Shown here: positions 5,905 through 13,507 of the stretch, one piece after another
How the letters are laid out: each line of letters opens with the position of its first letter
How positions within the stretch are numbered: position 1 is the stretch's first letter
From: UBA1227 sp963629305
GTDB lineage: Bacteria > Bacillota > Clostridia > Oscillospirales > Acutalibacteraceae
Direction of reading: 5' to 3'
DNA: 18,409 nucleotides
Assembly: GCA_963629305.1 (NCBI GenBank)
Contig: CAVGIJ010000024.1
Location: 1 to 18,409, forward strand
Notes under the pieces: generated by a model
Told to the model about the DNA's origin: nothing
The model's input: only the letters and a program-made list of their open reading frames with translations
Database searches by the model: none
Translations under genes and position numbers: made by a program

Positions 5905-7383
5905 ATGCAGGAAAAGTTTGAAAATTTCAGAAAACAATACCCTGTATTTGTATATAAAGACTATCATATTGATGTGAAAAAGGGAGAGTATGTCGAACTC
6001 TCCTATGATTTTGAAGTTCCCGGACTTTGTGAATTCCACCCGAAAAACAAGATACGTACATCTAACCTTGAGGTGATAAACAATCCCGAGTCCGAAACCG
6101 CAAAGCGACTTGCTTTTTCACTCGGAATGGTTGAGCTTATAAGCTACTGGAAGCCGATGTGTCCTCCGACGGTTGAAATACAGTGCGGATCACTGACAGA
6201 GGCGGAGGCCGGATGGTGGAAAAAACTTTATTTCGGCGGTTTGGGCGAGTTTTTCTTTACAAACGGGATACGGACGACGCCAAAAGATTTTATGACAATA
6301 AAATCTGCGTGCGCAAGTGGCGGCTGTGCCGACAGCTTCCATGTTTGCGACAGTGTTACAGACAACGAGGACGTAGCTTGCTTTGCAGATCCGAAGCTGT
6401 CGGGTTCCGCACTTGCGAGTGAGCCGTTTAAAAATGAACATATAAAGATAATTCCGGTCGGCGGCGGAAAAGATTCTTGTGTGACCATGGAACTCACAAA
6501 AGATTTTTCTGACAAGGCTTATTGCTTTACAGTAAATGACCAACCGGCGAGGGAGGAGTCCGCCGCCTGTGCGGGTTATACGGACGCGCGCGTGATAAGA
6601 ACGTACAGAACGCTTGATAAAAATATGCTGGAGCTCAATGCGCGCGGCTTTTTAAACGGCCACACCCCGTTTTCGGCGATAGTTGCGTTCCTATCAGCGT
6701 ATTGCGCATACCTTTTAGGTGCAGATCACATAATTCTGTCGAATGAATCAAGTGCAAACGAGGGCAATGTATCATCGGATTCTGAATTTGCCGTAAACCA
6801 CCAGTATTCAAAGTCATACGAATTTGAAAAGGATTTTTCATCTTATCTGGATAAATCTATCGGCGTTCCGATAAAGTATTTCAGTCTGCTTCGTGCTTTC
6901 AATGAGCTTCAGATTGCAAAGCAGTTTTCATCTTACAAAAAGTATCACCCTGTTTTTAAAAGCTGCAATGCCGGTTCAAAGAAAAATATCTGGTGTGACA
7001 ATTGCGCAAAATGCCTTTTTGTCTACACAATTCTTTCACCGTTTTTAACAGAGGCTGAAATGATAGGCATATTCGGCGAAAATCTGCTTTCACGCGAGGA
7101 CTTAAAGAGTATCTTTGACGGACTTGTAGGATTTTCAGAGGTAAAACCCTTTGAGTGCGTAGGTACACATATTGAGATAAATGCGGCGCTTAAGAAAACC
7201 GCTGAAAATTACATCGCAAAGGACAGAGAACTTCCGTTTCTGCTTGATTATTATTACTCCCGTGCAGTGCATGAGAATGAAGATTTCAAAATGCTCCTGT
7301 GTGAGTTCAACGGAGAAAACAATATTCCGCAGGAATTCATTCCCGCAGTAGATAAAATGTATAACTTTGTGAAAGAGGCTTAA
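5905..7383 (+). CDS. murL: MurL-type UDP-MurNAc-L-Ala-L-Glu epimerase
   Basis: A 492-residue protein matching my knowledge of MurL, which uses ATP to invert the glutamate of UDP-MurNAc-L-Ala-L-Glu to the D form during cytoplasmic peptidoglycan precursor synthesis. Visible features are the PP-loop-like nucleotide motif GGGKDS (residues 186-191), the HTPFSA segment (253-258), SNESSANEGN (279-288), and a cysteine cluster with Cys354 and C-x2-C-x2-C at 364-370. The best support is context: the next gene, 4 nt downstream, is a MurD-type ligase, the partner expected for MurL. ATG 5905 has GGAGG at 5893-5897; a TTG further upstream in frame is less likely. MurL was characterised in Xanthomonas, and presence in a Firmicute is noteworthy. 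Family assignment is from memory, not from a search. Confidence 0.8.
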   Translation: MQEKFENFRKQYPVFVYKDYHIDVKKGEYVELSYDFEVPGLCEFHPKNKIRTSNLEVINNPESETAKRLAFSLGMVELISYWKPMCPPTVEIQCGSLTEAEAGWWKKLYFGGLGEFFFTNGIRTTPKDFMTIKSACASGGCADSFHVCDSVTDNEDVACFADPKLSGSALASEPFKNEHIKIIPVGGGKDSCVTMELTKDFSDKAYCFTVNDQPAREESAACAGYTDARVIRTYRTLDKNMLELNARGFLNGHTPFSAIVAFLSAYCAYLLGADHIILSNESSANEGNVSSDSEFAVNHQYSKSYEFEKDFSSYLDKSIGVPIKYFSLLRAFNELQIAKQFSSYKKYHPVFKSCNAGSKKNIWCDNCAKCLFVYTILSPFLTEAEMIGIFGENLLSREDLKSIFDGLVGFSEVKPFECVGTHIEINAALKKTAENYIAKDRELPFLLDYYYSRAVHENEDFKMLLCEFNGENNIPQEFIPAVDKMYNFVKEA

Positions 7384-7387
7384 AGTT

Positions 7388-8725
7388 ATGAAAACAGATG
7401 TTGCAGCAAAAGGAATAACAGAATTCCTCGGTGATAAAACAGTGCTTATTATGGGCTTCGGTAGAGAAGGAAGATCAACCTTCAACTACATACGAAAGCA
7501 CATGCCGGGTAAGCCGCTCGTTATCTGTGATAAAAACGAGATAGCGGATGAAACGCTTTCAAGGGATCCCAATGTAAAGCTTGTCTGCGGCGAAAATTAC
7601 ACCGATATCATTAACGATTTCGACGTTGTAATAAAGAGCCCGGGGATTGCCGTGTGCGATTTACACATAGATGACAATGTGTATGTAACGTGTCAGACGG
7701 ATCTTTTTATGAAGTATTCGCCGGCAACTAAAATAGGTATAACCGGAACAAAGGGAAAAACGACTACATCTACACTCACCTATGACATACTGAAAGCCGC
7801 GGGCTTAAATACCTGTCTCATAGGCAATGTAGGGGTTCCCGTACTGGAAATTATTGACGACAGTCTCGACATGGTCGCCGTTATTGAGATGTCGTCGCAC
7901 CAGCTTGAGTTTACAAGGACATCTCCTCATATTGCGGTACTTACCAACATATATGAAGAACATCTTGACCACTATAACGGCTTTGAAGGCTATGTTGCGG
8001 CAAAGATGAATATTGTAAAACACCAGCGTGTCTGCGACTTCTTCATCCATAACCGCGAGCAGGATATCTCAGACTTTATTGATCCGTCGCTTATAAAATC
8101 CGAGCAGATTCTCATCGGTGCGGATGAGGGATGCCGAGACAAATTTTTACAAAGTCTTGTCGGTATTAATCCGCATCTTCCCGGCATACAGGGGGCGCAG
8201 GACACATTTTTTGCTGCTACTGCCGCGGGCTGTTTGGGAGTTGACAACGAATCGATCAGAAAAGGTATAGAGAGTTTTGAGGGAATTCCGCACAGGCTCG
8301 AATATGTCGGTAAATATGACGATATTGATTTCTACAACGACTGCATTGCTACAGTGCCGACAGCCGTTATGCTCGGCGTTGATGCGCTTGAACGGGTAAA
8401 CACACTCATCATAGGCGGCATGGACAGAGGCCTTGATTATTCGGAGTTTGAAAAAGAACTTGCACAGTCCGACATAAAGAATATTGTCTGTATGCCGGAA
8501 ACAGGTTATCAAATAGGGGACGTGCTTAAGAGAATGCCGGGCGTCTGTGAGTCGAAAAATATTATCGAGGTTCATGACATGAAAGAGGCGGTCGATGTAT
8601 CCTTCAGTGTTACGGAAAAGGGAAAGATATGTCTCATTTCTCCGGCGGCCTCCAGCTATAATTACTACAAGAATTTTGAAGAGAAAGGTGAACATTTCAA
8701 GTCTCTTGTAAGGTCACACGGATGA
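7388..8725 (+). CDS. murD2: MurD-family ligase, probably MurD2 (adds L-Glu to UDP-MurNAc-L-Ala)
   Basis: A 445-residue Mur ligase. Domain 1 (1-110) is Rossmann-like, with GFGREGRS. The central ATPase domain has GTKGKTTT (120-127), EMSSHQLE (167-174) and NIYEEHLDHYN (187-197). The C-terminal domain has HRLE (302-305) and SPAASSYNYYKNFEEKGEHF (418-437). In canonical D-Glu-adding MurD the glutamate-binding region reads NDSKATN and GGxxKxxDF. Here these read NDCIATV (317-323) and GGMDRGLDY (343-351), so lysines that help read the D-Glu carboxylates are changed. That agrees with the L-Glu-specific MurD2 type and with linkage to murL. The ribosome binding site (AAGAGG) lies in the end of murL, and the two genes are surely cotranscribed. 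It could still be an ordinary MurD; biochemical specificity is inferred. Confidence 0.82.
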   Translation: MKTDVAAKGITEFLGDKTVLIMGFGREGRSTFNYIRKHMPGKPLVICDKNEIADETLSRDPNVKLVCGENYTDIINDFDVVIKSPGIAVCDLHIDDNVYVTCQTDLFMKYSPATKIGITGTKGKTTTSTLTYDILKAAGLNTCLIGNVGVPVLEIIDDSLDMVAVIEMSSHQLEFTRTSPHIAVLTNIYEEHLDHYNGFEGYVAAKMNIVKHQRVCDFFIHNREQDISDFIDPSLIKSEQILIGADEGCRDKFLQSLVGINPHLPGIQGAQDTFFAATAAGCLGVDNESIRKGIESFEGIPHRLEYVGKYDDIDFYNDCIATVPTAVMLGVDALERVNTLIIGGMDRGLDYSEFEKELAQSDIKNIVCMPETGYQIGDVLKRMPGVCESKNIIEVHDMKEAVDVSFSVTEKGKICLISPAASSYNYYKNFEEKGEHFKSLVRSHG

Positions 8726-8745
8726 TGAAGCAAATATAATTACAG

Positions 8746-8792
8746 ATGCATTTCACGTTTATTCCGGAAAAAATCGTGAAATGCATTTTTTT
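8746..8792 (+). terminator. Terminator of the murL-murD2 operon
   Basis: A 12-bp perfect stem ATGCATTTCACG / CGTGAAATGCAT (8746-8757, 8775-8786) has a 17-nt loop and ends in a run of seven T. Confidence 0.82.
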
Positions 8793-8804
8793 AATGCGCA
8801 TTTT

Positions 8805-8834
8805 TTGAATAGTTCATTAATTTTTGTGTAAAAT
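8805..8834 (+). promoter_or_regulatory. Promoter candidate for the tandem hydrolase genes
   Basis: TTGAAT (8805-8810) is 18 bp upstream of TAAAAT (8829-8834). It predicts a leader of about 120 nt before the ATG at 8963. The surrounding sequence is AT-rich, so the call is tentative. Confidence 0.4.
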
Positions 8835-8962
8835 GCACGAAAAAAGTGTACTGTAAAGTGACTTATTATAGAATTTTTTTAACCTTCTTGTTTTGGATTG
8901 TTGTTATCAGTATAATGTTTTATGTGAACGTGTTCGGAAAAACTACAAATGGAGGAGATATA

Positions 8963-9988
8963 ATGAATAAAAACGCATTTGCTGCGGTAGGCGTACTTGG
9001 AACAATCGGTTCCATAGCTGCTGTTTCTGCCGCTTGTACAGGAGTTTCAAAGGGATGGAAATGGCTTCAGGACAATGCCAGAGAGACAATAATTCCGCCT
9101 GTTGACGGACAGCCGTTTGAAAACAGCCGTTATTATCATGAGGGAGATTATCATGTTCATTACCGTATTGATCTTCCGGAAGAGGGGAAACCGGTACGCG
9201 GTAAGCTGTTTATGATTCACGGCTTTGCATGCAATACAACCTTCTATGATGAGATGGTCGAGATTTATACAAGAAACGGTTTTTACTGTGTGAGACCGGA
9301 TGTTCCGAACTGCGGATTCTCAACACGTGAGACAAAGGATGTTGCTCCTATTCCACGTGAACAGCTCCTTATGCATGTCCTTGAGACTGTCGACAACTCA
9401 GGCATTGTTCCCGCAGGAAAATGGATCCTTATGGGTCACTCAATGGGCGGCGGTATCTCAATGAACCTTGCTCTTGACTACAAGGACAAATTTTCTGCTA
9501 TTTTACTTTACGCACCTATGGCTGCTGTAAACGCTCCGAATTTTGTAAAGTCTATTGTTACACTTGAGCCTATGTGTGATCTCATGGATAAAATTTTCGG
9601 ACCTGCATGCTCATGGGATCCTGTGGTTAAGGCCGTAGTTATGCTTATGACTGTAGATGTACGCTATTCCGCACTCTATGATGCACGAAAGTTTGCCGAC
9701 GGACTCACAGTTCCTCATACAGGAACGGCAATGTGCTATATGATGGCACGCGCTCGCCCGACTCTTTATAAAGATATGGCAAGGGTTGACTATCTTCCGA
9801 TAAAACTTTTCTGGGGAAAAATGGACCTCTTCAATGCAAAGGGTGTTGTTAAGAAATTCCAAGGCGCACTTCATAACCCGGATGTTACTTCCGTACCGCT
9901 TGCAGGTCACTGTCTTGTACAGAATGCTGCGCCTGAAGTTTGCGTAGAGTCAATGAACTTCCTTAAGAGAAACGGAATAATTTCTTGA
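8963..9988 (+). CDS. Alpha/beta hydrolase with N-terminal membrane anchor
   Basis: A 341-residue serine hydrolase of unknown substrate, probably an esterase or lipase-like enzyme. Residues 6-28 are hydrophobic with few charges and form a signal anchor or poor signal peptide; SAAC at 22-25 is not a convincing lipobox. The fold signatures are MIHGF (84-88, oxyanion), GHSMGG with nucleophile Ser160, Asp288 in WGKMDLF and His316 in GHCLVQ. ATG at 8963 is chosen for GGAGGAG 6 nt upstream; the frame is open 39 codons further but without a ribosome binding site. The next gene is a paralog lacking the anchor, 45 bp downstream, and the two likely form an operon. Confidence 0.85.
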   Translation: MNKNAFAAVGVLGTIGSIAAVSAACTGVSKGWKWLQDNARETIIPPVDGQPFENSRYYHEGDYHVHYRIDLPEEGKPVRGKLFMIHGFACNTTFYDEMVEIYTRNGFYCVRPDVPNCGFSTRETKDVAPIPREQLLMHVLETVDNSGIVPAGKWILMGHSMGGGISMNLALDYKDKFSAILLYAPMAAVNAPNFVKSIVTLEPMCDLMDKIFGPACSWDPVVKAVVMLMTVDVRYSALYDARKFADGLTVPHTGTAMCYMMARARPTLYKDMARVDYLPIKLFWGKMDLFNAKGVVKKFQGALHNPDVTSVPLAGHCLVQNAAPEVCVESMNFLKRNGIIS

Positions 9989-10033
9989 CAGAACGGATAG
10001 CAATAACAAATAAAAGGGAAAATGGTGTAAAAA

Positions 10034-10948
10034 ATGGAACTGAAAGTGATTGTACCTACAGAGCTTGATCAAAGGGATGGATATCCATTTCCAAACAGCA
10101 GATATTTTACATATGGGGACTATAAAATTCACTATAGAATTGATGAGGCTCAAGGCAAGGAAAAAGGTAAGATGTTTATGATACACGGTTTTGGCTGTGC
10201 TACGACATTTTATGATGAACTTTGCGATGAGTACGTGAAGAAGGGTATGAGATGTGTAAGAGTTGACCTTCCGGATTTCGGATTCTCAACGCGTGAGAGT
10301 AAAAAAATCAACTATATTCCACGTGCTGAAATTCTTATCGCACTTATGGACCATCTTGACTCACAGGAGGCAAATCCTGATAAATGGATCGTAGTCGGAC
10401 ACTCAATGGGTGGTTCGGTAACACTTGACCTTGCTGACCTCGGAACAGAGCGTTATAAGGCTTTAATGCTCTATGCCCCAATGTTTATGTTCAATGTACC
10501 GCCTGTACTTTCAAAGTTTTTCATGATAAAGCCTATGGCTGTAATGATGAATGTTGCGCTTAAGTATGTTATAGGTTACGACTCTCTTGTAGATCTTGTT
10601 CTTCTTATAGCGACAATGAGTCCGAGATACATGAGTAAATTCCAGACATGGAAGGCTGCCGATCCGTTTAAAATAAAGGATACGGGAACAGGACTTTGCT
10701 TTATGAGCGCACATGCATCTCATCCGGATTATGATGACATGAAGAAGATTGATATCCCGGTACTTCTCGTATGGGGCGGGCTTGATCTTTTTGTTCCGAA
10801 TTTCAAGGTGAAGAAGCTGTCGGAGAGTCTCCCGGACGGTACAGACATACACACGATAAAGCTTGGAGGTCATTGCCTTATTCAGAACTTCTCAAAGAAG
10901 TGTGCAAAGCTCGGTGTGGAGTTTTTAAAGAAGAACAAACTTTATTAA
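10034..10948 (+). CDS. Alpha/beta hydrolase, soluble paralog of the preceding gene
   Basis: A 304-residue serine hydrolase. It aligns with the upstream product over its whole length: P-F-NSRY, HYRID, MIHGFGCATTFYDEL, FGFSTRES, GHSMGG, YAPM, GHCLIQN. The inferred triad is Ser124, Asp251 in GGLDLF and His280. It lacks the N-terminal hydrophobic anchor of its neighbour, though residues 145-195 form a hydrophobic cap region. The start is unusual: AAAGGG is followed by ATG-GTG-TAA at 10022-10030, and the true ATG at 10034 is in the same frame one codon later. The nearest ribosome binding site for it is the weak GGTG inside that mini-frame. Substrate unknown. Confidence 0.87.
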   Translation: MELKVIVPTELDQRDGYPFPNSRYFTYGDYKIHYRIDEAQGKEKGKMFMIHGFGCATTFYDELCDEYVKKGMRCVRVDLPDFGFSTRESKKINYIPRAEILIALMDHLDSQEANPDKWIVVGHSMGGSVTLDLADLGTERYKALMLYAPMFMFNVPPVLSKFFMIKPMAVMMNVALKYVIGYDSLVDLVLLIATMSPRYMSKFQTWKAADPFKIKDTGTGLCFMSAHASHPDYDDMKKIDIPVLLVWGGLDLFVPNFKVKKLSESLPDGTDIHTIKLGGHCLIQNFSKKCAKLGVEFLKKNKLY

Positions 10949-11003
10949 AAAGTTGCATTCCGAGTTTGTAGAAGTTTTTTAAATTACCTTATACAACATA
11001 AAA

Positions 11004-11033
11004 ATAACCCCACGGCATGTGCCGTGGGGTTAT
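11004..11033. terminator. Bidirectional terminator between hydrolase and aldolase genes
   Basis: A perfect 14-bp stem ATAACCCCACGGCA / TGCCGTGGGGTTAT with a minimal loop sits between convergent genes. A T-rich tail follows on the plus strand (GCTTTTAAG) and on the minus strand (TTTTATGTTG). Confidence 0.8.
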
Positions 11034-11052
11034 GCTTTTAAGTTAAATAAAA

Positions 11053-12021
11053 TTAGGCTTTTCCGTCTGATCCGAGAACATTTATAATTTTATGAGCAAC
11101 CATGTCCTTTACTGCCTGGCGTGCAGGTTTTAAGTACTGGCGAGGGTCAAAGTGATCCGGGTTTTCAGCGAAATGCTTACGGATACTTGCGGTCATTGCA
11201 AGCCTGATATCCGAGTCGATGTTTATTTTGCATACTGCGAGCTTTGCTGCCTCTCTGAGCTGCTCTTCCGGTATGCCTATAGCGTCAGGCATGTGTCCGC
11301 CGTACTCGTTGATTATCTTTACAAATTCCTGCGGAACCGATGATGAACCGTGAAGTACTATCGGGAATCCGGGAAGTCTCTTTATGCACTCCTTGAGGAC
11401 ATCGAAGCGAAGCGGAGGCGGTACAAGAATGCCGTCTGCATTTCGTGTACATTGCTCAGCAGTGAACTTGTACGCTCCGTGTGATGTTCCTATGGCTATA
11501 GCGAGGGAGTCGCATCCTGTACGTGATACAAATTCCTCAACCTCTTCCGGTCTTGTGTAACTTTCGTGACCGGATTCTACTACAACTTCATCCTCGATTC
11601 CGGCGAGTGTTCCGAGTTCCGCTTCAACCACAACACCGTGGTCGTGAGCATACTCAACGACCTTTTTTGTAAGTGCAATATTGTCTTCAAATGATTTTGA
11701 TGAGGCATCAATCATAACGGATGTAAATCCACCGTCAATGCAATCCTTACACAACTCGAATGTATCACCGTGGTCAAGGTGGAGAGCAACCGGAAGATCC
11801 GGATACTCTATAATGGCAGCCTCAACGAGTTTCTTTAAATATGTGTGATTAGCGTAAGCGCGTGCTCCTTTTGATACCTGGAGAATTACCGGACTTTTAA
11901 GTTCTCCGGCAGCCTCTGTAATACCCTGGACAATTTCCATGTTGTTTACATTGAACGCACCTACAGCATAACCGCCGTCATATGCTTTTTTAAACATTTC
12001 TGTTGTTGTAACAAGTGCCAT
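11053..12021 (-). CDS. fba: Class II fructose-bisphosphate aldolase
   Basis: A 322-residue zinc-dependent aldolase that cleaves fructose 1,6-bisphosphate to glyceraldehyde 3-phosphate and dihydroxyacetone phosphate in cytoplasmic glycolysis and gluconeogenesis. Key residues follow the class II family. HLDHGD (81-86) carries catalytic Asp83 and zinc ligand His84. EAELG (133-137), GTSHGAYKF with His181, VLHGSSS with His224, and NIDSD (267-271, phosphate binding) complete the site. Length and the FNVNN start are normal for the family. ATG 12021 has AGAGGT 7 nt upstream. It is monocistronic with its own strong promoter, and a large dyad in the leader suggests dedicated regulation. Related tagatose-bisphosphate aldolases share the fold, but the sequence reads as fba. 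Confidence 0.92.
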   Translation of the reverse strand: MALVTTTEMFKKAYDGGYAVGAFNVNNMEIVQGITEAAGELKSPVILQVSKGARAYANHTYLKKLVEAAIIEYPDLPVALHLDHGDTFELCKDCIDGGFTSVMIDASSKSFEDNIALTKKVVEYAHDHGVVVEAELGTLAGIEDEVVVESGHESYTRPEEVEEFVSRTGCDSLAIAIGTSHGAYKFTAEQCTRNADGILVPPPLRFDVLKECIKRLPGFPIVLHGSSSVPQEFVKIINEYGGHMPDAIGIPEEQLREAAKLAVCKINIDSDIRLAMTASIRKHFAENPDHFDPRQYLKPARQAVKDMVAHKIINVLGSDGKA

Positions 12022-12051
12022 ATTGATACCTCTATTCCTATACTATTTGCA

Positions 12052-12086
12052 GTGTTAATAATTTAACATTGTTATTTTATTAACGT
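12052..12086. promoter_or_regulatory. 31-bp dyad in the aldolase leader, Rex-like operator candidate
   Basis: An inverted repeat centred on 12069 spans 12054-12084 with 13 of 15 positions paired; the outer arms are GTTAATAA / TTATTAAC and the inner core is TAACATTGTTA. Within it TGTTAA-N4-TTAACA (12053-12068) is a perfect palindrome. It matches 12 of the 14 defined positions of the clostridial Rex consensus as I recall it (TTGTTAA-N4-TTAACAA). A weaker overlapping copy starts at 12069. It lies just downstream of the predicted fba transcription start (about 12091). It could also fold as an RNA hairpin. Confidence 0.5.
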
Positions 12087-12097
12087 TACCGATTACG

Positions 12098-12127
12098 ATT
12101 ATAATACAAATAAATATGCATTGTCAA
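12098..12127 (-). promoter_or_regulatory. Promoter of fba
   Basis: On the minus strand a consensus TTGACA (12122-12127) is 18 bp upstream of a consensus TATAAT (12098-12103). The predicted start is near 12091, giving a leader of about 70 nt. Confidence 0.8.
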
Positions 12128-12149
12128 AGCTTTATGGGCGTGATAAAAT
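12121..12149 (+). promoter_or_regulatory. Promoter of the aminotransferase gene
   Basis: TTGTCA (12121-12126) is 17 bp upstream of TAAAAT (12144-12149), which has a TGa extension. Its -35 occupies the same heptamer, TTGTCAA, as the -35 of the divergent fba promoter. Confidence 0.65.
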
Positions 12150-12205
12150 AGTTTGAAATAAAATTTACTTCTAGTTCAAAAACGGGTAATAACGGAGTGG
12201 TATCA

Positions 12206-13408
12206 ATGACAAAAAAAACGGACTATGAGTTATCAAATAAAATTGCCGGACTTAAGCCCTCACTTGTAAGGGAGATATTGAAAGCCGCATCTGTTCCGGG
12301 AACTATTGCTTTTGCTGCGGGAAATCCTGCGCCTGAGGCTTTTCCCGTTGACGATGTAAGACGAATTTCTTCGGAGATTTTTTCGAGTGATCCGATTTTG
12401 GCTCTTCAGTACGGCGTGACTGAGGGATACGGACCGCTTGTGGATGAATTGACAAAATACGCAAAGGGACGCTACGGTATAGGCACCGACGATGACTCAC
12501 TTATGGTGACGAGCGGGGCGCAACAGGTTATGGATCTTGTGACAAAGGTTCTCTGCAACGAGGGAGATATTGTCTTATGTGAGGACCCGTCTTTTATAGG
12601 TTCGCTTAACTGCTTCAGATCATACGGCGCAAAGCTTGTGGGTGTACCTCTTGAAGACGACGGTATTTGTGTTGAAGCACTTGAAGATGCACTCAAAAAC
12701 AACAGTAAAGCTAAATTCCTTTACACTATACCGAACTTCCAAAATCCGGCAGGTGTAACCATGTCACTTGAAAAGAGAAAAGCCGTGTATGAGCTTGCCT
12801 CAAAGTATGACATAATTATCCTTGAGGACAACCCTTACGGAGATTTGCGTGTGTCGGGTGAGGACATTCCGGCCATAAAGACACTTGATACGGAAGGACG
12901 TGTTGTTTATGCAGGCACGTTTTCAAAGGTTATATCTCCGGGTATACGTGTCGGATATGCAATAGGGCCTAAAAAACTTGTTGCGAAGATGGTTGTCGGA
13001 AAACAGACGAGCGATGTCCATACTACCATGTTTTCACAGCTTCTTGTGTACAGATGGCTTACAGAGTGTGATGTTCCCGCACATATGCAGAAGATGCATG
13101 ACATATACGGGCGCAAACTCGAACTCATGTGCGGCCTTATTGACAGCGAGCTTGGAGATGCGGTTACATATGTTAAGCCTCAGGGCGGACTGTTCGTATG
13201 GTGCAAACTGCGTGACGATATTGACATGATGACCTTCTGCCAAAAAGCGGCAGATGCACATGTGGCAGTTGTTCCCGGAGTTGCATTCCTTACGGATGAG
13301 ACGGCAAAGACACAGTATATACGTCTTAACTTCTCAACTCCGTCAGATGAGGATATCATAAAGGGAATGAGAATACTCGGAGAAATTGCGAGGGAATTCA
13401 ACAGGTAA
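12206..13408 (+). CDS. PLP-dependent aminotransferase, class I/II (2-aminoadipate/aromatic-type)
   Basis: A 400-residue fold-type I aminotransferase. Visible features are AFAAGNPAPEAFP (substrate lid, 35-47), QYGVTEGYGPL (68-78), VTSGAQQVMDL (cofactor phosphate, 101-111), PNFQNPAGVTMS (176-187), EDNPYGDLR (207-215, Asp208 to the pyridine nitrogen), GTFSK with the Schiff-base Lys241, and PGIRVGY with Arg248. This pattern is that of the LysN/MocR-like catalytic group, which includes 2-aminoadipate, aromatic and branched-chain aminotransferases. There is no N-terminal DNA-binding domain. The exact amino acid substrate cannot be told. ATG 12206 is preferred to the GTG at 12197 because GGAG (12194-12197) sits 8 nt upstream. 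It is divergent from fba with an overlapping promoter. Confidence 0.88.
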   Translation: MTKKTDYELSNKIAGLKPSLVREILKAASVPGTIAFAAGNPAPEAFPVDDVRRISSEIFSSDPILALQYGVTEGYGPLVDELTKYAKGRYGIGTDDDSLMVTSGAQQVMDLVTKVLCNEGDIVLCEDPSFIGSLNCFRSYGAKLVGVPLEDDGICVEALEDALKNNSKAKFLYTIPNFQNPAGVTMSLEKRKAVYELASKYDIIILEDNPYGDLRVSGEDIPAIKTLDTEGRVVYAGTFSKVISPGIRVGYAIGPKKLVAKMVVGKQTSDVHTTMFSQLLVYRWLTECDVPAHMQKMHDIYGRKLELMCGLIDSELGDAVTYVKPQGGLFVWCKLRDDIDMMTFCQKAADAHVAVVPGVAFLTDETAKTQYIRLNFSTPSDEDIIKGMRILGEIAREFNR

Positions 13409-13409
13409 G

Positions 13410-13430
13410 ACTGACTTAAGCGTCAGTTTT
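13410..13430 (+). terminator. Weak terminator after the aminotransferase gene
   Basis: A 6-bp stem ACTGAC / GTCAGT with a 6-nt loop is followed by TTTTGTGG. It is weak, so some readthrough into trpS is plausible. I found no T-box core motif in the 99-bp gap before trpS. Confidence 0.35.
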
Positions 13431-13507
13431 GTGGCAACTTTTCAGCAGAAACAATGAAAGCTGCACGGCATATAAGCGTTATCTTTAATTTAAGGAGCAA
13501 GTTTTAA

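Noticed and set aside
8147..8695. Minus-strand 182-codon frame inside the MurD-type gene.
   Set aside because: Antisense shadow of a conserved gene with motifs throughout.
8846..8962. Extension of the first hydrolase by 39 codons including a hydrophobic stretch.
   Set aside because: GTG start without a ribosome binding site in a T-rich leader, whereas ATG 8963 has GGAGGAG. The hydrophobicity follows from T-rich codons.
13409..13507. T-box leader before trpS.
   Set aside because: Only 99 bp long and lacks the AGGGTGG core; no room for the specifier stem-loop.
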